From Erythroxylum novogranatense (taxonomy: Eukaryota; Streptophyta; Magnoliopsida; Malpighiales; Erythroxylaceae), in NCBI GenBank assembly GCA_029891385.1, contig CM057228.1, positions 53,965,783 to 54,029,782 on the forward strand: 64,000 bases of DNA, written 5' to 3'. Under the pieces are notes generated by a model, which was not told the origin of the DNA, searched no databases, and worked only from the letters and a program-made list of their open reading frames with translations. The position numbers and the translations under genes were made by a program. This document shows positions 24,238 to 35,192 of this stretch, one piece after another. Each line of letters begins with the position of its first letter. The first letter of the stretch is position 1.

Positions 24238-24288
24238 TTGGGTGAGTTTGCGAACTCAGTGAGAAACCATCATCGATGGTTCACCCAA
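24238..24288. other. Twin hairpins with closing stem in LTR B
   Basis: GAGTTTGCGAACTC (24244-24257) and AACCATCATCGATGGTT (24265-24281) lie side by side. They are enclosed by TTGGGTGA (24238-24245) and TCACCCAA (24281-24288), so the segment could fold as a three-way junction. The twin hairpins recur in LTRs A and C. Confidence 0.7.
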
Positions 24289-24449
24289 CTCATGCATATC
24301 CACACAATCACACAATATTGTATATATATCATAAACAAGCAATCACAGGCACTCAATGTCACATTTGATAAGGCAATAAACCTTTCACATAATTCACATT
24401 AAACATTCATTTATGCAGTGTGCATGTGACTCTTTCATTTTCTTTCGTT

Positions 24450-24622
24450 GTTGTGACCGTGCTTTGAGCTCGATACGTTGAGCCATTAGCTCAAACATTG
24501 GGCTTAAAGCCCCAAACGTTAGGCATAACCTCGATCATCGAGTAGAGGCTCGAATACGTTAGGCACGAGGCCGCATGCGTTGAGCTTAAAGCTCGAAATC
24601 GGTGGCATACACCGGTCACAAC
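24450..24622. other. Bracketed hairpin array in LTR B
   Basis: GTTGTGACCG (24450-24459) pairs perfectly with CGGTCACAAC (24613-24622). Between them lie TTGAGCCATTAGCTCAA (24478-24494), TTGGGCTTAAAGCCCCAA (24498-24515), CTCGATCATCGAG (near 24530-24542) and GAGCTTAAAGCTC (24582-24594). The hairpins are separated by short 'cgttag' or 'catt' spacers. Confidence 0.75.
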
Positions 24623-25481
24623 CGCCATTATCGATCATTTACCATGCATGAATGCACATGTCATTTTTCAATATCCAATTATTGCATTTCTATTTCTAAT
24701 TCTAATTAATTACTATTTCCGATCATTTTTCAATGTCCTCGGACTTTCAGTCCGGTATTTCATTCCCATGCATTTACCTTTCGTTTCACTATCACATTTA
24801 CAATCCAATTTACTAATCTATCACATTACTAATGCATTCTCACGCACTTATTCTCATTTGCACTTCAATATCACAATCCAATATTTCGAACACCCATGGT
24901 CCGAAATCAATCAAATCAATCAATCACATATATCCATCCTTACTTCCTCATGGCAATCAATGCATATAATTAATAAACACATAAGGTTGAGAAACCAACT
25001 AGGTTACTCACCTATTACTTCCGAGCTAATGTCGGGAAGTTTCCGCCTCGTCGGTCGGACGACGCTCCACTTAGGCCTCTATAAGAAACAGAGAAAGAAC
25101 GAGTCACTACAGATGCAATTTGTGCACATGTAGGTGAAATATGCATGTTCATGAATTTTCCGGCCCTAAATCCAAATTTCCCCATAACAAAATCCGTCTA
25201 AAAATTAGAAACCTATTGGCGCTGACGGTGCGCAATTCGGACCTCTATAGGTCCCCAATTAAACAAAATAAATGATTAAAGGCTCCGTTACGGGGCCACG
25301 TCAATTCCGTCCAAAATTCCCAATTTCTCACAAAATGAAATTAAATGTTCTCTGAATCCGATGCCTCAAGAATCAGGTCAATCGGACGTCGGACGGAAAA
25401 GAAATTGACAAAAGAAACATGAAATCAAAAATTACCAATTAATAAATAAAAATAATAAAATAATAAATAAATAAAAAAAAG

Positions 25482-25613
25482 AGTCAGCCTCGCTTGGGGC
25501 GACGTCTCGCCCCAGCGGGGCTGACTTAATCGGCCCCGTCGCTAGGGCGACGCGTCGCCTCTAGCGACGACTTTTTACGCCTCGTCACTAGGCGACAGCG
25601 TCGCCTTAGTGAC
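25482..25613. repeat. Cluster of three GC-rich long palindromes in LTR B
   Basis: There are three consecutive near-perfect inverted repeats. 25482-25526 has arms AGTCAGCC/GGCTGACT and a GGGGCGA/TCGCCCC core. 25537-25569 has CGTCGCTAG/CTAGCGACG around GGCGACGCGTCGCC. 25584-25613 has GTCACTA/TAGTGAC around GGCGAC/GTCGCC. They share the GGCGAC..GTCGCC core but differ in their arms. The block is far more GC-rich than its surroundings. LTR C has a different palindrome cluster about 1.8 kb from its start, broadly comparable to this one at about 1.7 kb. Confidence 0.8.
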
Positions 25614-28125
25614 CGAACTGATTCCATTTCCCCTTTTTTTTTCCTAATTTCCAATCCCATTTTCAACACCCATAATTCATTGCACACAATTCAGAAAATT
25701 TCCAACTATATCTCGTTGGAAAGCTCAGGAAACCCTCTACAATTCTCAAGAAGACCATAAAAATCAATTTCTCCCTTAAGGGTGTCAAAAATCCCTTCAA
25801 AGCTACTGCCTACTCAAATCCCATTAAAACAGAACAGTACATTACAAATTCCATTCCTCTCTGATTCTTCAGCCAAAACATACCACATAAATATGCTCAA
25901 TAAGTTCACAATGTCAGCTACAACTTTCATGAACAACCCAAAATCAAATTCCATTACTAAACAAGTCAATTAATTCACTCAATGTCGCTGTCCCTGAAAT
26001 CATTCAATTTGAGCAGTAAACTTATAACAAGCATAACTCCCTGTACACAAGTCAGAAAAATCTGAACTTTATACCCCTGAAAAGATAAATCCACAAACTT
26101 CAATTTTCATGAAGAACTTAATTTCCAATTTAATTTCTAAAAATTTCAAAACTATCATGCTAGTTACTGCCATGATCAGCAATTCCTAACCTAATGCAGG
26201 ATCAGTTTTTACAAAATCATAACTCCCAACTCTGACCTCTAAAAATTATATGTCATATCTCATTTTCAAGATAATTTCTTCCTCTTCAACTTTGCAGAAG
26301 ATCACTCACACCAATTCAGTCCACAAAAATTGGTAAAATTGCTCCCAAGCAGAAAGCTCACAAATCAGACACTTAAGCTAGGTTTCATCAACATGCCCAA
26401 AACCAGTCCATAGGAATCAGTTCATATCTCCCAATATATAACTCGAAAATTAGCAAGATCAGTGGCAATAGAAAGCTAACTCAATATGCCTCAACTTTCA
26501 TAAATACCATTTTTCCTAGTTCCCTACCAATTAATTTATAAAAATCAGTAAAGCTCATAGGGTATGGTTTCGGTTACTGTTCACAGGCAATAAAACAGTA
26601 ACTTTCCATGCCAAATTTCAACCTATTAGAGTTACAATTTGACAACACCTATTTCACACAAAAATGTAGCCAACATCCCAAAGTTTAAGAGGCCACAAAC
26701 CTCACCTCATTTACATTTCTATACAATGAGTTATGATCAAAACAGTACAGTCAATTAAAACCCTAAATTTCCAGATTTGATCCAATCTTAGTTTCTATCA
26801 TTTCCAATGCCTTTAACACATCATTAAACATCCAAAGAAACACCAATCAGTTCTTATACCATTCATACTTGTACTAGGGCTAATACAAAAAAAATTGGCA
26901 GCACTAAACTCTCACTTTATTTGCAAAATTAGTCATCATCTACCAACCAAATTCAAAGCTAAACCAAGTTACAACCATAACCATTCATTATCCTAACACA
27001 CCATACATTTATACCCATCAATTTACACTATAATTCTTATCAAGGTAAAGCATCAATAAGCTTAATAATAATACCAAAATTCCCATTTGATGCTTCTAAC
27101 GACCATGTCATTTAACTCATAAATCAAATCATAACTAAAGCTTAACAACAACTTACCTAATTCAAGCTTTTCCAAATGATACTCTAACTCTTCTCCAAGC
27201 TTCAAGCTTTAAGTTTCCCAAATCTTCAAACAAAAACACCAACCCCTACTTTACCTCCCCACCTTCGACCAACACAATCATCATAATGTCAAAGTTCAAG
27301 TTGATCTTATGGAGAAAGAACAAGACCAACGAAACATGGAGGAGGAGGAAGTTTCGGTTATGAGTTTTTACAATAAGAAACTCACTCTTTTCATGTAATT
27401 TATTAGGCAAAACGATAGGAACAAAGTGGAGCATTAAATTAAGCCTTTTTGGTGGCCAAATGTGATTGGTCAAAGCTTTTTAAAGAAAAGTCAACATATT
27501 AATACTTTAATCAATTAAACCTAGTCCAAAATTAACCCAATCAATTCCAATGAACCTAGTTTCAATCCCAAAATAATATACCCAATAATACAGTGCCATT
27601 GGGTAGAAATTTTATTCTAGAAAATCGTAGGTTCACGATTGTCGATTTTTTCCGGTCCGAATTTCGAGAAATTTTCCGAATCATTTTTTGAAAATTACCT
27701 AAATTGCCCAAAATTGTAAAACATAAGACAGTCCACTCCCAATAATTTTTTAAACACGAAAACCACACTTTCACTACAAAAACACTTTTAGGCCATGTAC
27801 CGACGATTTTGCCGGTCTGGAAATTTCCTCCGGATAATTTCAGAAAAATTTCCATAAATCCCTAAAAATGTAAAACACTCTATGGCGCACTCCAAATAAT
27901 TTTCCAAATCCCATTATCACACCAATTTCACAAAAGATCACAATTAGACACTTAGGCTGGGAAATGTCATGAATGCATGTATGACTATGTGCCTGTGCAA
28001 AACTCATCATTTATAGAGGCTGCATGACATATGTTCATGCCGAGTTATAATTTAATACTCCTAACCCGTCCCCGTCCCAATTTACTAAAATACCCTTCCC
28101 ATCGGAGATGGGATGTTACAGTTAG

Positions 28126-28400
28126 TCTACCTGATTTCTTCAAGTTTAACACTTATTCTCATGCTTATATGAGAAATGGTTTATTATGAATGTGCCAGGA
28201 GCTAGATTTTATAATTGCATCTATTGGCTCAGGAGAGTTAAATTTGAAGAAGAAAATATCTTGATTGTTAACTATGTCATCAAGAAGTCCAAAGGTGTTC
28301 TAGTTGCTAGCAATCTATGTTGTCATTACAAGAAATGGAACTTTTTTATCAAGAAAGAAACCAACCAGAGTGGATTTCCATTTATAAGCTCCAGCATGCA
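28126..28400 (-). pseudogene. DUF4283-type plant protein fragment, part 1
   Basis: On the minus strand, GFFLDKKVPFLVMT, FGLLDDIVNNQDIFFFKF and a Trp-His segment are readable with several stops and frame changes. This matches the N-terminal half of DUF4283 ('G.F..KK.PF..V' and '..+.+FFFKF'). It lies directly upstream, in gene orientation, of the fragment at 23561-23815 once solo LTR B is removed. The + strand frame at 28186-28437 is its shadow. Confidence 0.6.
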
Positions 28401-29834
28401 TAATGGAGATGTGGGGAGAGATTGTTGGGTGGTCTAAAGTAGTGTTGGAAGGAAAAATAAGAGAGCTTAGCTTCTGGATTTAAATTATCTACAATTTGAA
28501 CCAACGAAGGCTTACATTTAAAACTGTTGGAAGGAACAATGTTGGTGGAAGTAGGAAGGAGATCATGAGTAGTTGAAATAGTAGGGGAAGTGTAGCAAGC
28601 AAAGTGGAAGCTTAAGGAGAATGGAAGAGGAAGGAGGATGATAATTGAAGAAGGAGATTCACCCAATGAAAGAGAAACATGAGCAATAGGACAACTTGGG
28701 TAAGGGGTGTAGGTGTAGGCAAAGAGGGAGAAGAAGGGGATCAAGTTCCAAAAGGAATATCATGATGTTGGAAAGTCCATGGCTGCTAAAACCTTGACTA
28801 CCTTACCACTTTGCTAAAGTTGAGGCACTTATGTCTCCATGATTGGATTTTCTAGGAGAAGATATGCAGTTGTGTTATATTATTATTTATTATATTGAAA
28901 ATATTTAAGTACTTTATATTTTCTTAATTTTATATTTATATGATGATGATTATTATTATATGTGAAATATATGAAAAGTAATATTAATAAAATAAATAGA
29001 TTATTCTTATTTCAAATTTGTATTATTATGTTTTTGAAGACATAATTAACGTAAAATTATAAGTTATAATATATAGAGATTATTTTTCAATTAAAAAATT
29101 TAGATACTATTTTATAATTAAAAAATATTTAAAATGATACCCCCGTATTAATCAACACCGTATGGATTAATTTGGTATTCGAAAAAGAGAGTAATTTCAT
29201 TCAAATTGCTACTGGCTCTGTCCAAATAAAAAAGAGAAAAAGTCCACGGATATTAACAGACTAAGCCACTCACATATTGGGTCCACTTTCCACGTGCAAA
29301 ACAACTCCACATCTACTCTTCAAACTCGGAGAGTGGAATCCACTGCCCGTTGTCCGCACATGGTCTCAACATCCAGAGAGTCCTCTGAAGCTTCCGTCGG
29401 CACATGTACGTAAATACTAAACACATGAATGTTTATTAAGAATTTGATACCTCTCAAACTAGGTGTATTGGGACGCAAACCTTAAAGGTGTCCTAATGTA
29501 TGGAGATATTCTAGGAATCGTTTATCTATACTCTGCCAGGGATTGCCTTTTCTCTGCACTACACACTTGGAGACGGAGACTGCTCCTCCTCCTCCACCTC
29601 CACAACCACCACCAACACTTTAACAGGTGTTAGCACGCGGCCGTGTCTTTCAAGATTTTTAATCTGCACGATAACTTGGCAATTTTGCACTAAAAGACAA
29701 GGAAGGGGAATAAAAGTTGCAACTTTCACTGAAGAAAATTACAGCTCATCCCAGCATCGTAAGGCTTCTAAAGCCCGAGAAACCCAAAAAGGAAAAAGGA
29801 ACCTTTAAAAAGGAAGGATAAAGAATCAATCTTT
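28401..29834. other. Intergenic DNA and GINT1 promoter/leader region
   Basis: 28401-28770 may be the Ser/Pro-rich start of the DUF4283-type gene on the minus strand, but nothing firm supports it. 28870-29130 is AT-rich. 29270-29834 is less AT-rich and probably holds the GINT1 promoter and 5' UTR, including a CT/CCA-rich stretch around 29584-29622. No TATA box or transcription start is certain. Confidence 0.45.
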
Positions 29835-29891
29835 ATGCAAATTTGTTTGACGGGCATGTTTTGATTTCCGAGATAAGAAATGGGTCGTTGA
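29835..29891 (+). promoter_or_regulatory. Upstream ORFs in the GINT1 leader
   Basis: Two short uORFs precede the GINT1 ATG: 29835-29864 (9 codons plus stop, with an internal ATG) and 29880-29891 (ATG GGT CGT TGA). Both close before 29941. If the leader includes them, they should reduce ribosome flow to the main frame. The transcription start is not known. Confidence 0.5.
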
Positions 29892-29940
29892 GTTGAGGAA
29901 TCTTAGTTTGTGAAGTGAAGTGGTTCGGTTACAGTTAATT

Positions 29941-32900
29941 ATGGGAATTTCAGTGATCGTTGCTGGTGGTGGCTCCGGTGGAGTTAGTGGCGGCGCCAGC
30001 AGCATTGGTGCGTCAGGAGGGAGTTGCTGTGACATGAGCATGAAGTGCTGGTGTAGGTGGAGATGGGAGCAACAGAACCACTACTCTAGATTTCTGTCTC
30101 CTTTTTCTTCGGGCTTTATCTTCTTTTTGGGCTGTTTCGTGTTGTACGGATCGATTGGTATGTTCTGTCTTTGGCTTGCGTTTAATAAGTCATATATACA
30201 TCCTGGTTGTGGCACCGGCGCAGAGTTGAGCTGTTTTGGTTGTCAAGAGGACAATGAGGGCTCCTGGTCTATAGGGGTCTTTTATGGGGATTCTCCTTTC
30301 TCTCTTAAACCAATTGAAGCTGTAAGTTCTTTTTCGTTTGTTTTTTTTTTTCTCTTTTCGATTTTCTGTCAAATTGGTTTTCCAAAATTCCTGATCGTGG
30401 AAAGGATGAAAATGATTCTCGATAATTCCTACACGAAGAAAAATACAATCTTTCGTATATTTATATTATTATTTTCTTTCATTTTGGTTCGTTTACAATG
30501 ATTAACACTCTGATGTTTGGGACTCTTGACTTCCTTAAGGATTTTAATTCTAGTTACTTCTGTGGAACAATGACGGTTTTGAGAACTTTTTGGTACTTTT
30601 AGTTCGTATTTTGCTGGTTTCCGTCTGATCCTCTCTTTCAATGCGACTCCCTGTAGATGTATTTAGGACCTTGAATTAAATGTTTTAATAGAAAAACTTG
30701 TTCTGCGGATGGCCTTGGTTTGATCTTTGTTCTTAATTTACTGACAATTGCCTGTTAAAAAAGACAAAAGATCTATATTTGTTATGGATTTATGTTGGTC
30801 TTTTTGTTGTTCCTTTGCCTAATATGACTGTTGGTTTGATTTGGGATCAGTTTAATGTATGGAGAAATGAGAGCTCGGCGTGGCCGGTGGCAAACCCAAT
30901 TGTCACCTGTGCTTCAGTTTCAGAAGCTAACTTCCCCAGTAATTTTGTTGCTGATCCTTTCCTTTATGTTCAGGTATATAATTATCTATTTTCCACTTTT
31001 AATATTTTGAATTTTGTCTTTTCCATATTTCATGATTCTGTTTCCTTTGTAGGTACAAAGTAATGTAAAATTTTTGCATATAATTGTTTGGTATAAGATA
31101 CAACTATTCTTTCTTGCAGCACTATCTTCTTGTATTGTTTCCTTATATGTAACATTGGTTGGGGATGCAAATTGTTGGCTTTGTTGGCTGTTGCTACCAT
31201 TTTAGTCATTGTTCACCTGGTGTATGCATTTATTTGACTCTTAATTTGATACCAAACTAAGGCTGGGGTCATGGACTAATGAAAGAAAAGACTCCACGAT
31301 GTATGTGATTGTTTGGTTACATTAAGTATCCGATTGCTTTGCAGAATGGTGAAAATGTTAACCTAAGTTATGGAAATTTGGGGGCACTTTGTCGATGGTT
31401 TTGATGAAGGAATAAATTAAATGATAAAAATTTCTGCTTTGACATTATAAATTTTGGCAGCGTGTTCACCTCTTACAGGTTTTGTGTTTTAAAAGTATTA
31501 GCATATACATTTGAAGGAGTCATTTTACAAATTGGTGACCTTCATGGATTGGGGCTTACCAAGTTGTATTGCATGCTTCTCAGTTTCTTGTCCTCCTCCC
31601 TCCTCTTTTATTGATTTTGCAGTTCTTGTAATATTGTACAATGAATTACTACGAACTATACATTACTATCTGTCTAGTAAAATGATGTAAACCTCGAAAG
31701 ATAACAGACAAGTCATGCAGTGAACTTGGTTCATTGGATGAGCTGCCATGACCATAATAGGTTTTGGACGAGATTGCTGAATGTCTTTTTCAGTTGCATA
31801 TGTAAATATAAGAGAGACAACCATGTCAACTTAATACATTGTGAGGGGGAAAACATTTCATTGTCATGGTTTCAACAACTTCTCCTTGATTGGCCATCTA
31901 TTTTTGTTCCTATATGTGCTTTCTAGTTGTCTAATATGCCCCCTAGCTAAATGATGAAGGCAATTCCATGCTGCATTCAGCCATTAGTGTGGACACCTTT
32001 ATTTTAAACATAGCAGAATTTAGTATAAGAAAACGTTTTAAGAGGGACTACAATAGTATAATTTTTTGTGGTTGTTTGTTCTTGTATCGATCAGTTTTAG
32101 TGATAACTATCCACTAATGGAACTTTCTTTTTTATGTTGCTAAATGTAAGGTGGGTTTTATATTGCTTGGTTTCTACCTATCAGCAATCAGCTTGAGATT
32201 TGCATGATGTCTCATGTTAATATCGTAGTTGGTAGGGATGTATCTGACAAGCTAGTCCCATCACGATCTGATTTGTGTTTGATGAAGGTGAATTGGTAGT
32301 TGATGAATTTAACGTGTGCCTAATTTGATACAATAAAAAATCATTTCTGTTTTAGTAAATGGTTGACTACTTAGGACCATGGGATTTCCTTAGTTTTATT
32401 GGCTTATGCTTAGTATTTCTGCAAATGCTTATTAAATTGCAAATGATCTCTTAATATTACATGTATTAGAAATGATACTATTGTAACTGGAGCTGAATAC
32501 CACTCAAACGAGGTTGATTGCATTAAATAAGCTGTGAACCGTAACATTGAGTCTATGTAGGCAGTTTATATGTTTGTCCTCTCTTGTCATCTCGTAGTGT
32601 CAGGGTTCGTTACTACACTATTTTGTTCCGAAAGTGACATTGTTTTGTTTGTATTGACTTGATTCAGGGAAATACTCTGTTCCTATTTTATGAAACAAAG
32701 AATTCAATCACCATGCAAGGCGATATTGGAGTTGCCAGAAGTATTGACAAAGGAGCATCATGGCAACAGTTGGGTATTGCTTTGGATGAGGACTGGCATC
32801 TTTCTTATCCCTATGTTTTTGAATACCTTGGCCAAGTAAGACCAAACTCTTCTGCACGAAACCACAGTTGCATTTGTTTCAGCTCTAAATTATCAATATC

Positions 32901-34859
32901 CACCAGTATACAGCAGTTATGCAACCTGATATACTATATTTGCTACTACTGAGTACTAACATAGATATCTTGGATAGTTTTACATCAGGGGTCTTGGTTT
33001 GTTTGGCAAAGCAGATCTTGTTAAAAATATTCATCTTTTTGTTATTGACTTTACAATCTTTGCATTAGAAAATAACACTTTATGACTCGAGGGAGTTATT
33101 ATGACTATACACAATTGAAAATTATAGTTGAATGACAAGCTTACTCCATCTGATTATCGTTTACTCTCTCTTGCAGATATACATGATGCCTGAGAGCAGT
33201 CAGAAAGGGGATCTTCGTCTTTATCGAGCAATAGATTTTCCATTGCAGTGGACACTGGAGAAAATTCTTATAAAAAAGCCACTTGTTGATTGCTTTATAA
33301 TTAATCACAATGGAGGATATTGGCTTTTTGGTTCAGATCATAGTGGCTTCAGAGCCAAAAAGAATGGACAACTGGAAATCTGGTATAGTAACTCACCTCT
33401 TGCTCCTTGGAAACCACATAAAAAGAATCCCATTCATAATGTTGACAAGAGTATGGGAGCGAGAAATGGGGGTCGACCATTTGTGCATGATGGAAATCTT
33501 TATCGTGTTGGCCAAGATTGCGGTGAAACATATGGGCGAAGAGTGCGTATCTTCAAGGTGGAAGTTCTTACAAGAGATGATTATAAAGAGGTTGAAATTC
33601 CATTGGGTTTTGAAGAGCCCAAGAAAGGGAGAAATGCTTGGAATGGTGCTCGTTACCATCATCTTGATGTGCAGCATCTAAATTCTGGAGAGTGGATTGC
33701 GGTTATGGATGGAGACCATGTCCCTTCAGGAGATCCAGCATGGCGGTTTATCCTTGGTTGTGCTTCAATTGCAGCTGTTGCTGCAATTGTTGTGCTGTTG
33801 GGTGTATTGCTTGGAGCTGTGAAGTTTATCATCCCTCTGACCTGGTGTTCACATTATTCTGGCAAGAGAAGTGATATATCTTTCGTCTGGGAAAGATCAA
33901 CGAATTTCTCTTCAAAGTTGAGAAAATTTTGCAGCCGCTTAAACAGAGCACCTTTATCTCTGCGAGGAAAGATAAGGCCAAATACATGGACAGGAAGAAT
34001 GGTTTTGGCTTTCCTGTTTGTAGTTGGAATTGCGTTGATGTGCTCAGGTGTCAAATATATCTATGGAGGCAATCGTGCTGAAGCGGCTTACCCTCAAAAT
34101 GGTTACTACTCTCAGTTCACTTTGTTGACAATGACCTATGATGCTCGGCTTTGGAATTTGAAGCTGTACGTAAGGCATTACTCAAAGTGCTCATCAGTCA
34201 AAGAAATTGTTGTGGTGTGGAACAAAGGAGTGCCTCCCAAAATAAGTGAACTGGAGTCAAAAGTGCCAGTTAGGATCAGAGTTGAGGAATGGAACTCATT
34301 GAATAATCGGTTCAAGGAGGACTCGTTTATTAACACTCGTGCTGTTCTTGAGCTTGATGATGACATTATGATGAGCTGTGACGATATTGAGCGTGGCTTC
34401 AATGTTTGGCGTCAACACCCAGATCGAATAGTTGGCTTCTATCCCCGTCTCATCAGTGGAAGTCCATTGAAGTATAGGCCTGAGAAATATGCTCGGAGTC
34501 ACAAAGGTTATAACATGATTCTTACTGGGGCAGCTTTCATTGACGCTAAATTAGCTTCTGAAAGGTATTGGGGCGAGGGAGCTAAGGCAGGGAGAGAGCT
34601 GGTTGACAAGTTTTTCAACTGTGAGGATGTGCTGCTCAATTATTTATATGCAAACGCGAGCTCATCCAAGACTGTTGAATACGTGAGACCTGCATGGGCC
34701 ATAGACACATCCAAGTTTTCAGGTGCTGCCATTAGCAGGAATACACAAGAGCACTACAGGATAAGAAGTAATTGCCTGACCCAATTTTCAGACATGTATG
34801 GTAGTTTAGGTGGTAGAAAGTGGGAGTTTGATGGTCGAAAAGATGGGTGGGATTTATAG
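29941..34859 (+). CDS. GINT1: Glucosamine inositolphosphorylceramide transferase 1 (GT64)
   Basis: The enzyme adds N-acetylglucosamine/glucosamine to glucuronosyl inositolphosphorylceramide in the Golgi, decorating plant GIPC sphingolipids. The exons are 29941-30321, 30851-30973, 32668-32835 and 33177-34859, all GT-AG and phase 0, giving 784 aa. Residues 1-56 are Gly/Ser- and Cys/Trp-rich. Hydrophobic segments lie at about 57-80, 413-440 and 499-520. Residues ~120-410 form the plant-specific domain with resemblance to five-bladed glycosidase-like folds (WHLSYPYVFE, GGYWLFGS, NGGRPFVH). The C-terminal GT64 exostosin-like domain begins near 540. It carries the DXD-type motif LELDDDIMM (DDD at 618-620) and NCEDVLLNYL. 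The frame also opens at a GTG at 29920; the ATG at 29941 is preferred. GINT1 sits between VTE5 and PDK1 as in Arabidopsis. Confidence 0.93.
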
Positions 34860-35192
34860 TAGGAGGTTATGAGAATCTAGAATCTATGTTGTGTGTTCTT
34901 CTCTGCCATTTCTATACCTCATCTGGGCCCTTGTCAAGATTTTGATAGTTGATGTAAATTTTGGTTTAGTAATCCTTCCCCTTTGTATGCTTTGTTGCAA
35001 CATGTATATTAGGGCTTATCGTCAGTTCAGTTATTTATTTACTTTAATATATTGAACCCTAATTAATGTCTACACTATATACCCTTACGTGTAAATGTAA
35101 TAATAATATTATTATTATTATTTCATGGATAATTTATTGCAAGATGGGCAAAAATGAATTTTCTTCTGCATGAAATCACTAATTGAGAATGT

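Larger units (their letters stand above)
23816..28120 (-). mobile_element. Solo LTR B, 4305 bp (TSD GTTAG)
   Basis: It begins TGTAGCACCCCACTCCC, ends GGGATGTTACA and is flanked by perfect GTTAG duplications (23811-23815 and 28121-28125). There is no coding sequence. Landmarks shared with LTRs A and C occur in the same order: twin hairpins (24244-24281), bracketed hairpin array (24450-24622), CGGACTTTCAGTCCG hairpin (24740) and 'gagaaaccaactaggttact'. Orientation is inferred from LTR A. A full Gypsy element probably inserted here and lost its interior by LTR-LTR recombination. Confidence 0.88.

Noticed and set aside
24648..25133. 161-aa open frame inside solo LTR B
   Set aside because: Ser/Ile/His-rich composition with no motif; lies across LTR landmarks shared with non-coding A and C.
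28186..28437. Independent + strand gene (83 aa)
   Set aside because: The minus strand carries DUF4283 motifs here; the + frame has no similarity.
29920..29940. Upstream extension of GINT1 by seven codons
   Set aside because: The extension begins at GTG, not ATG; the ATG at 29941 is in the same frame and is the standard start.
33310..33681. Other-frame and minus-strand frames within GINT1 exon 4 (also 33393-33677, 34178-34502)
   Set aside because: Shadows of a strongly conserved GT64 coding frame.
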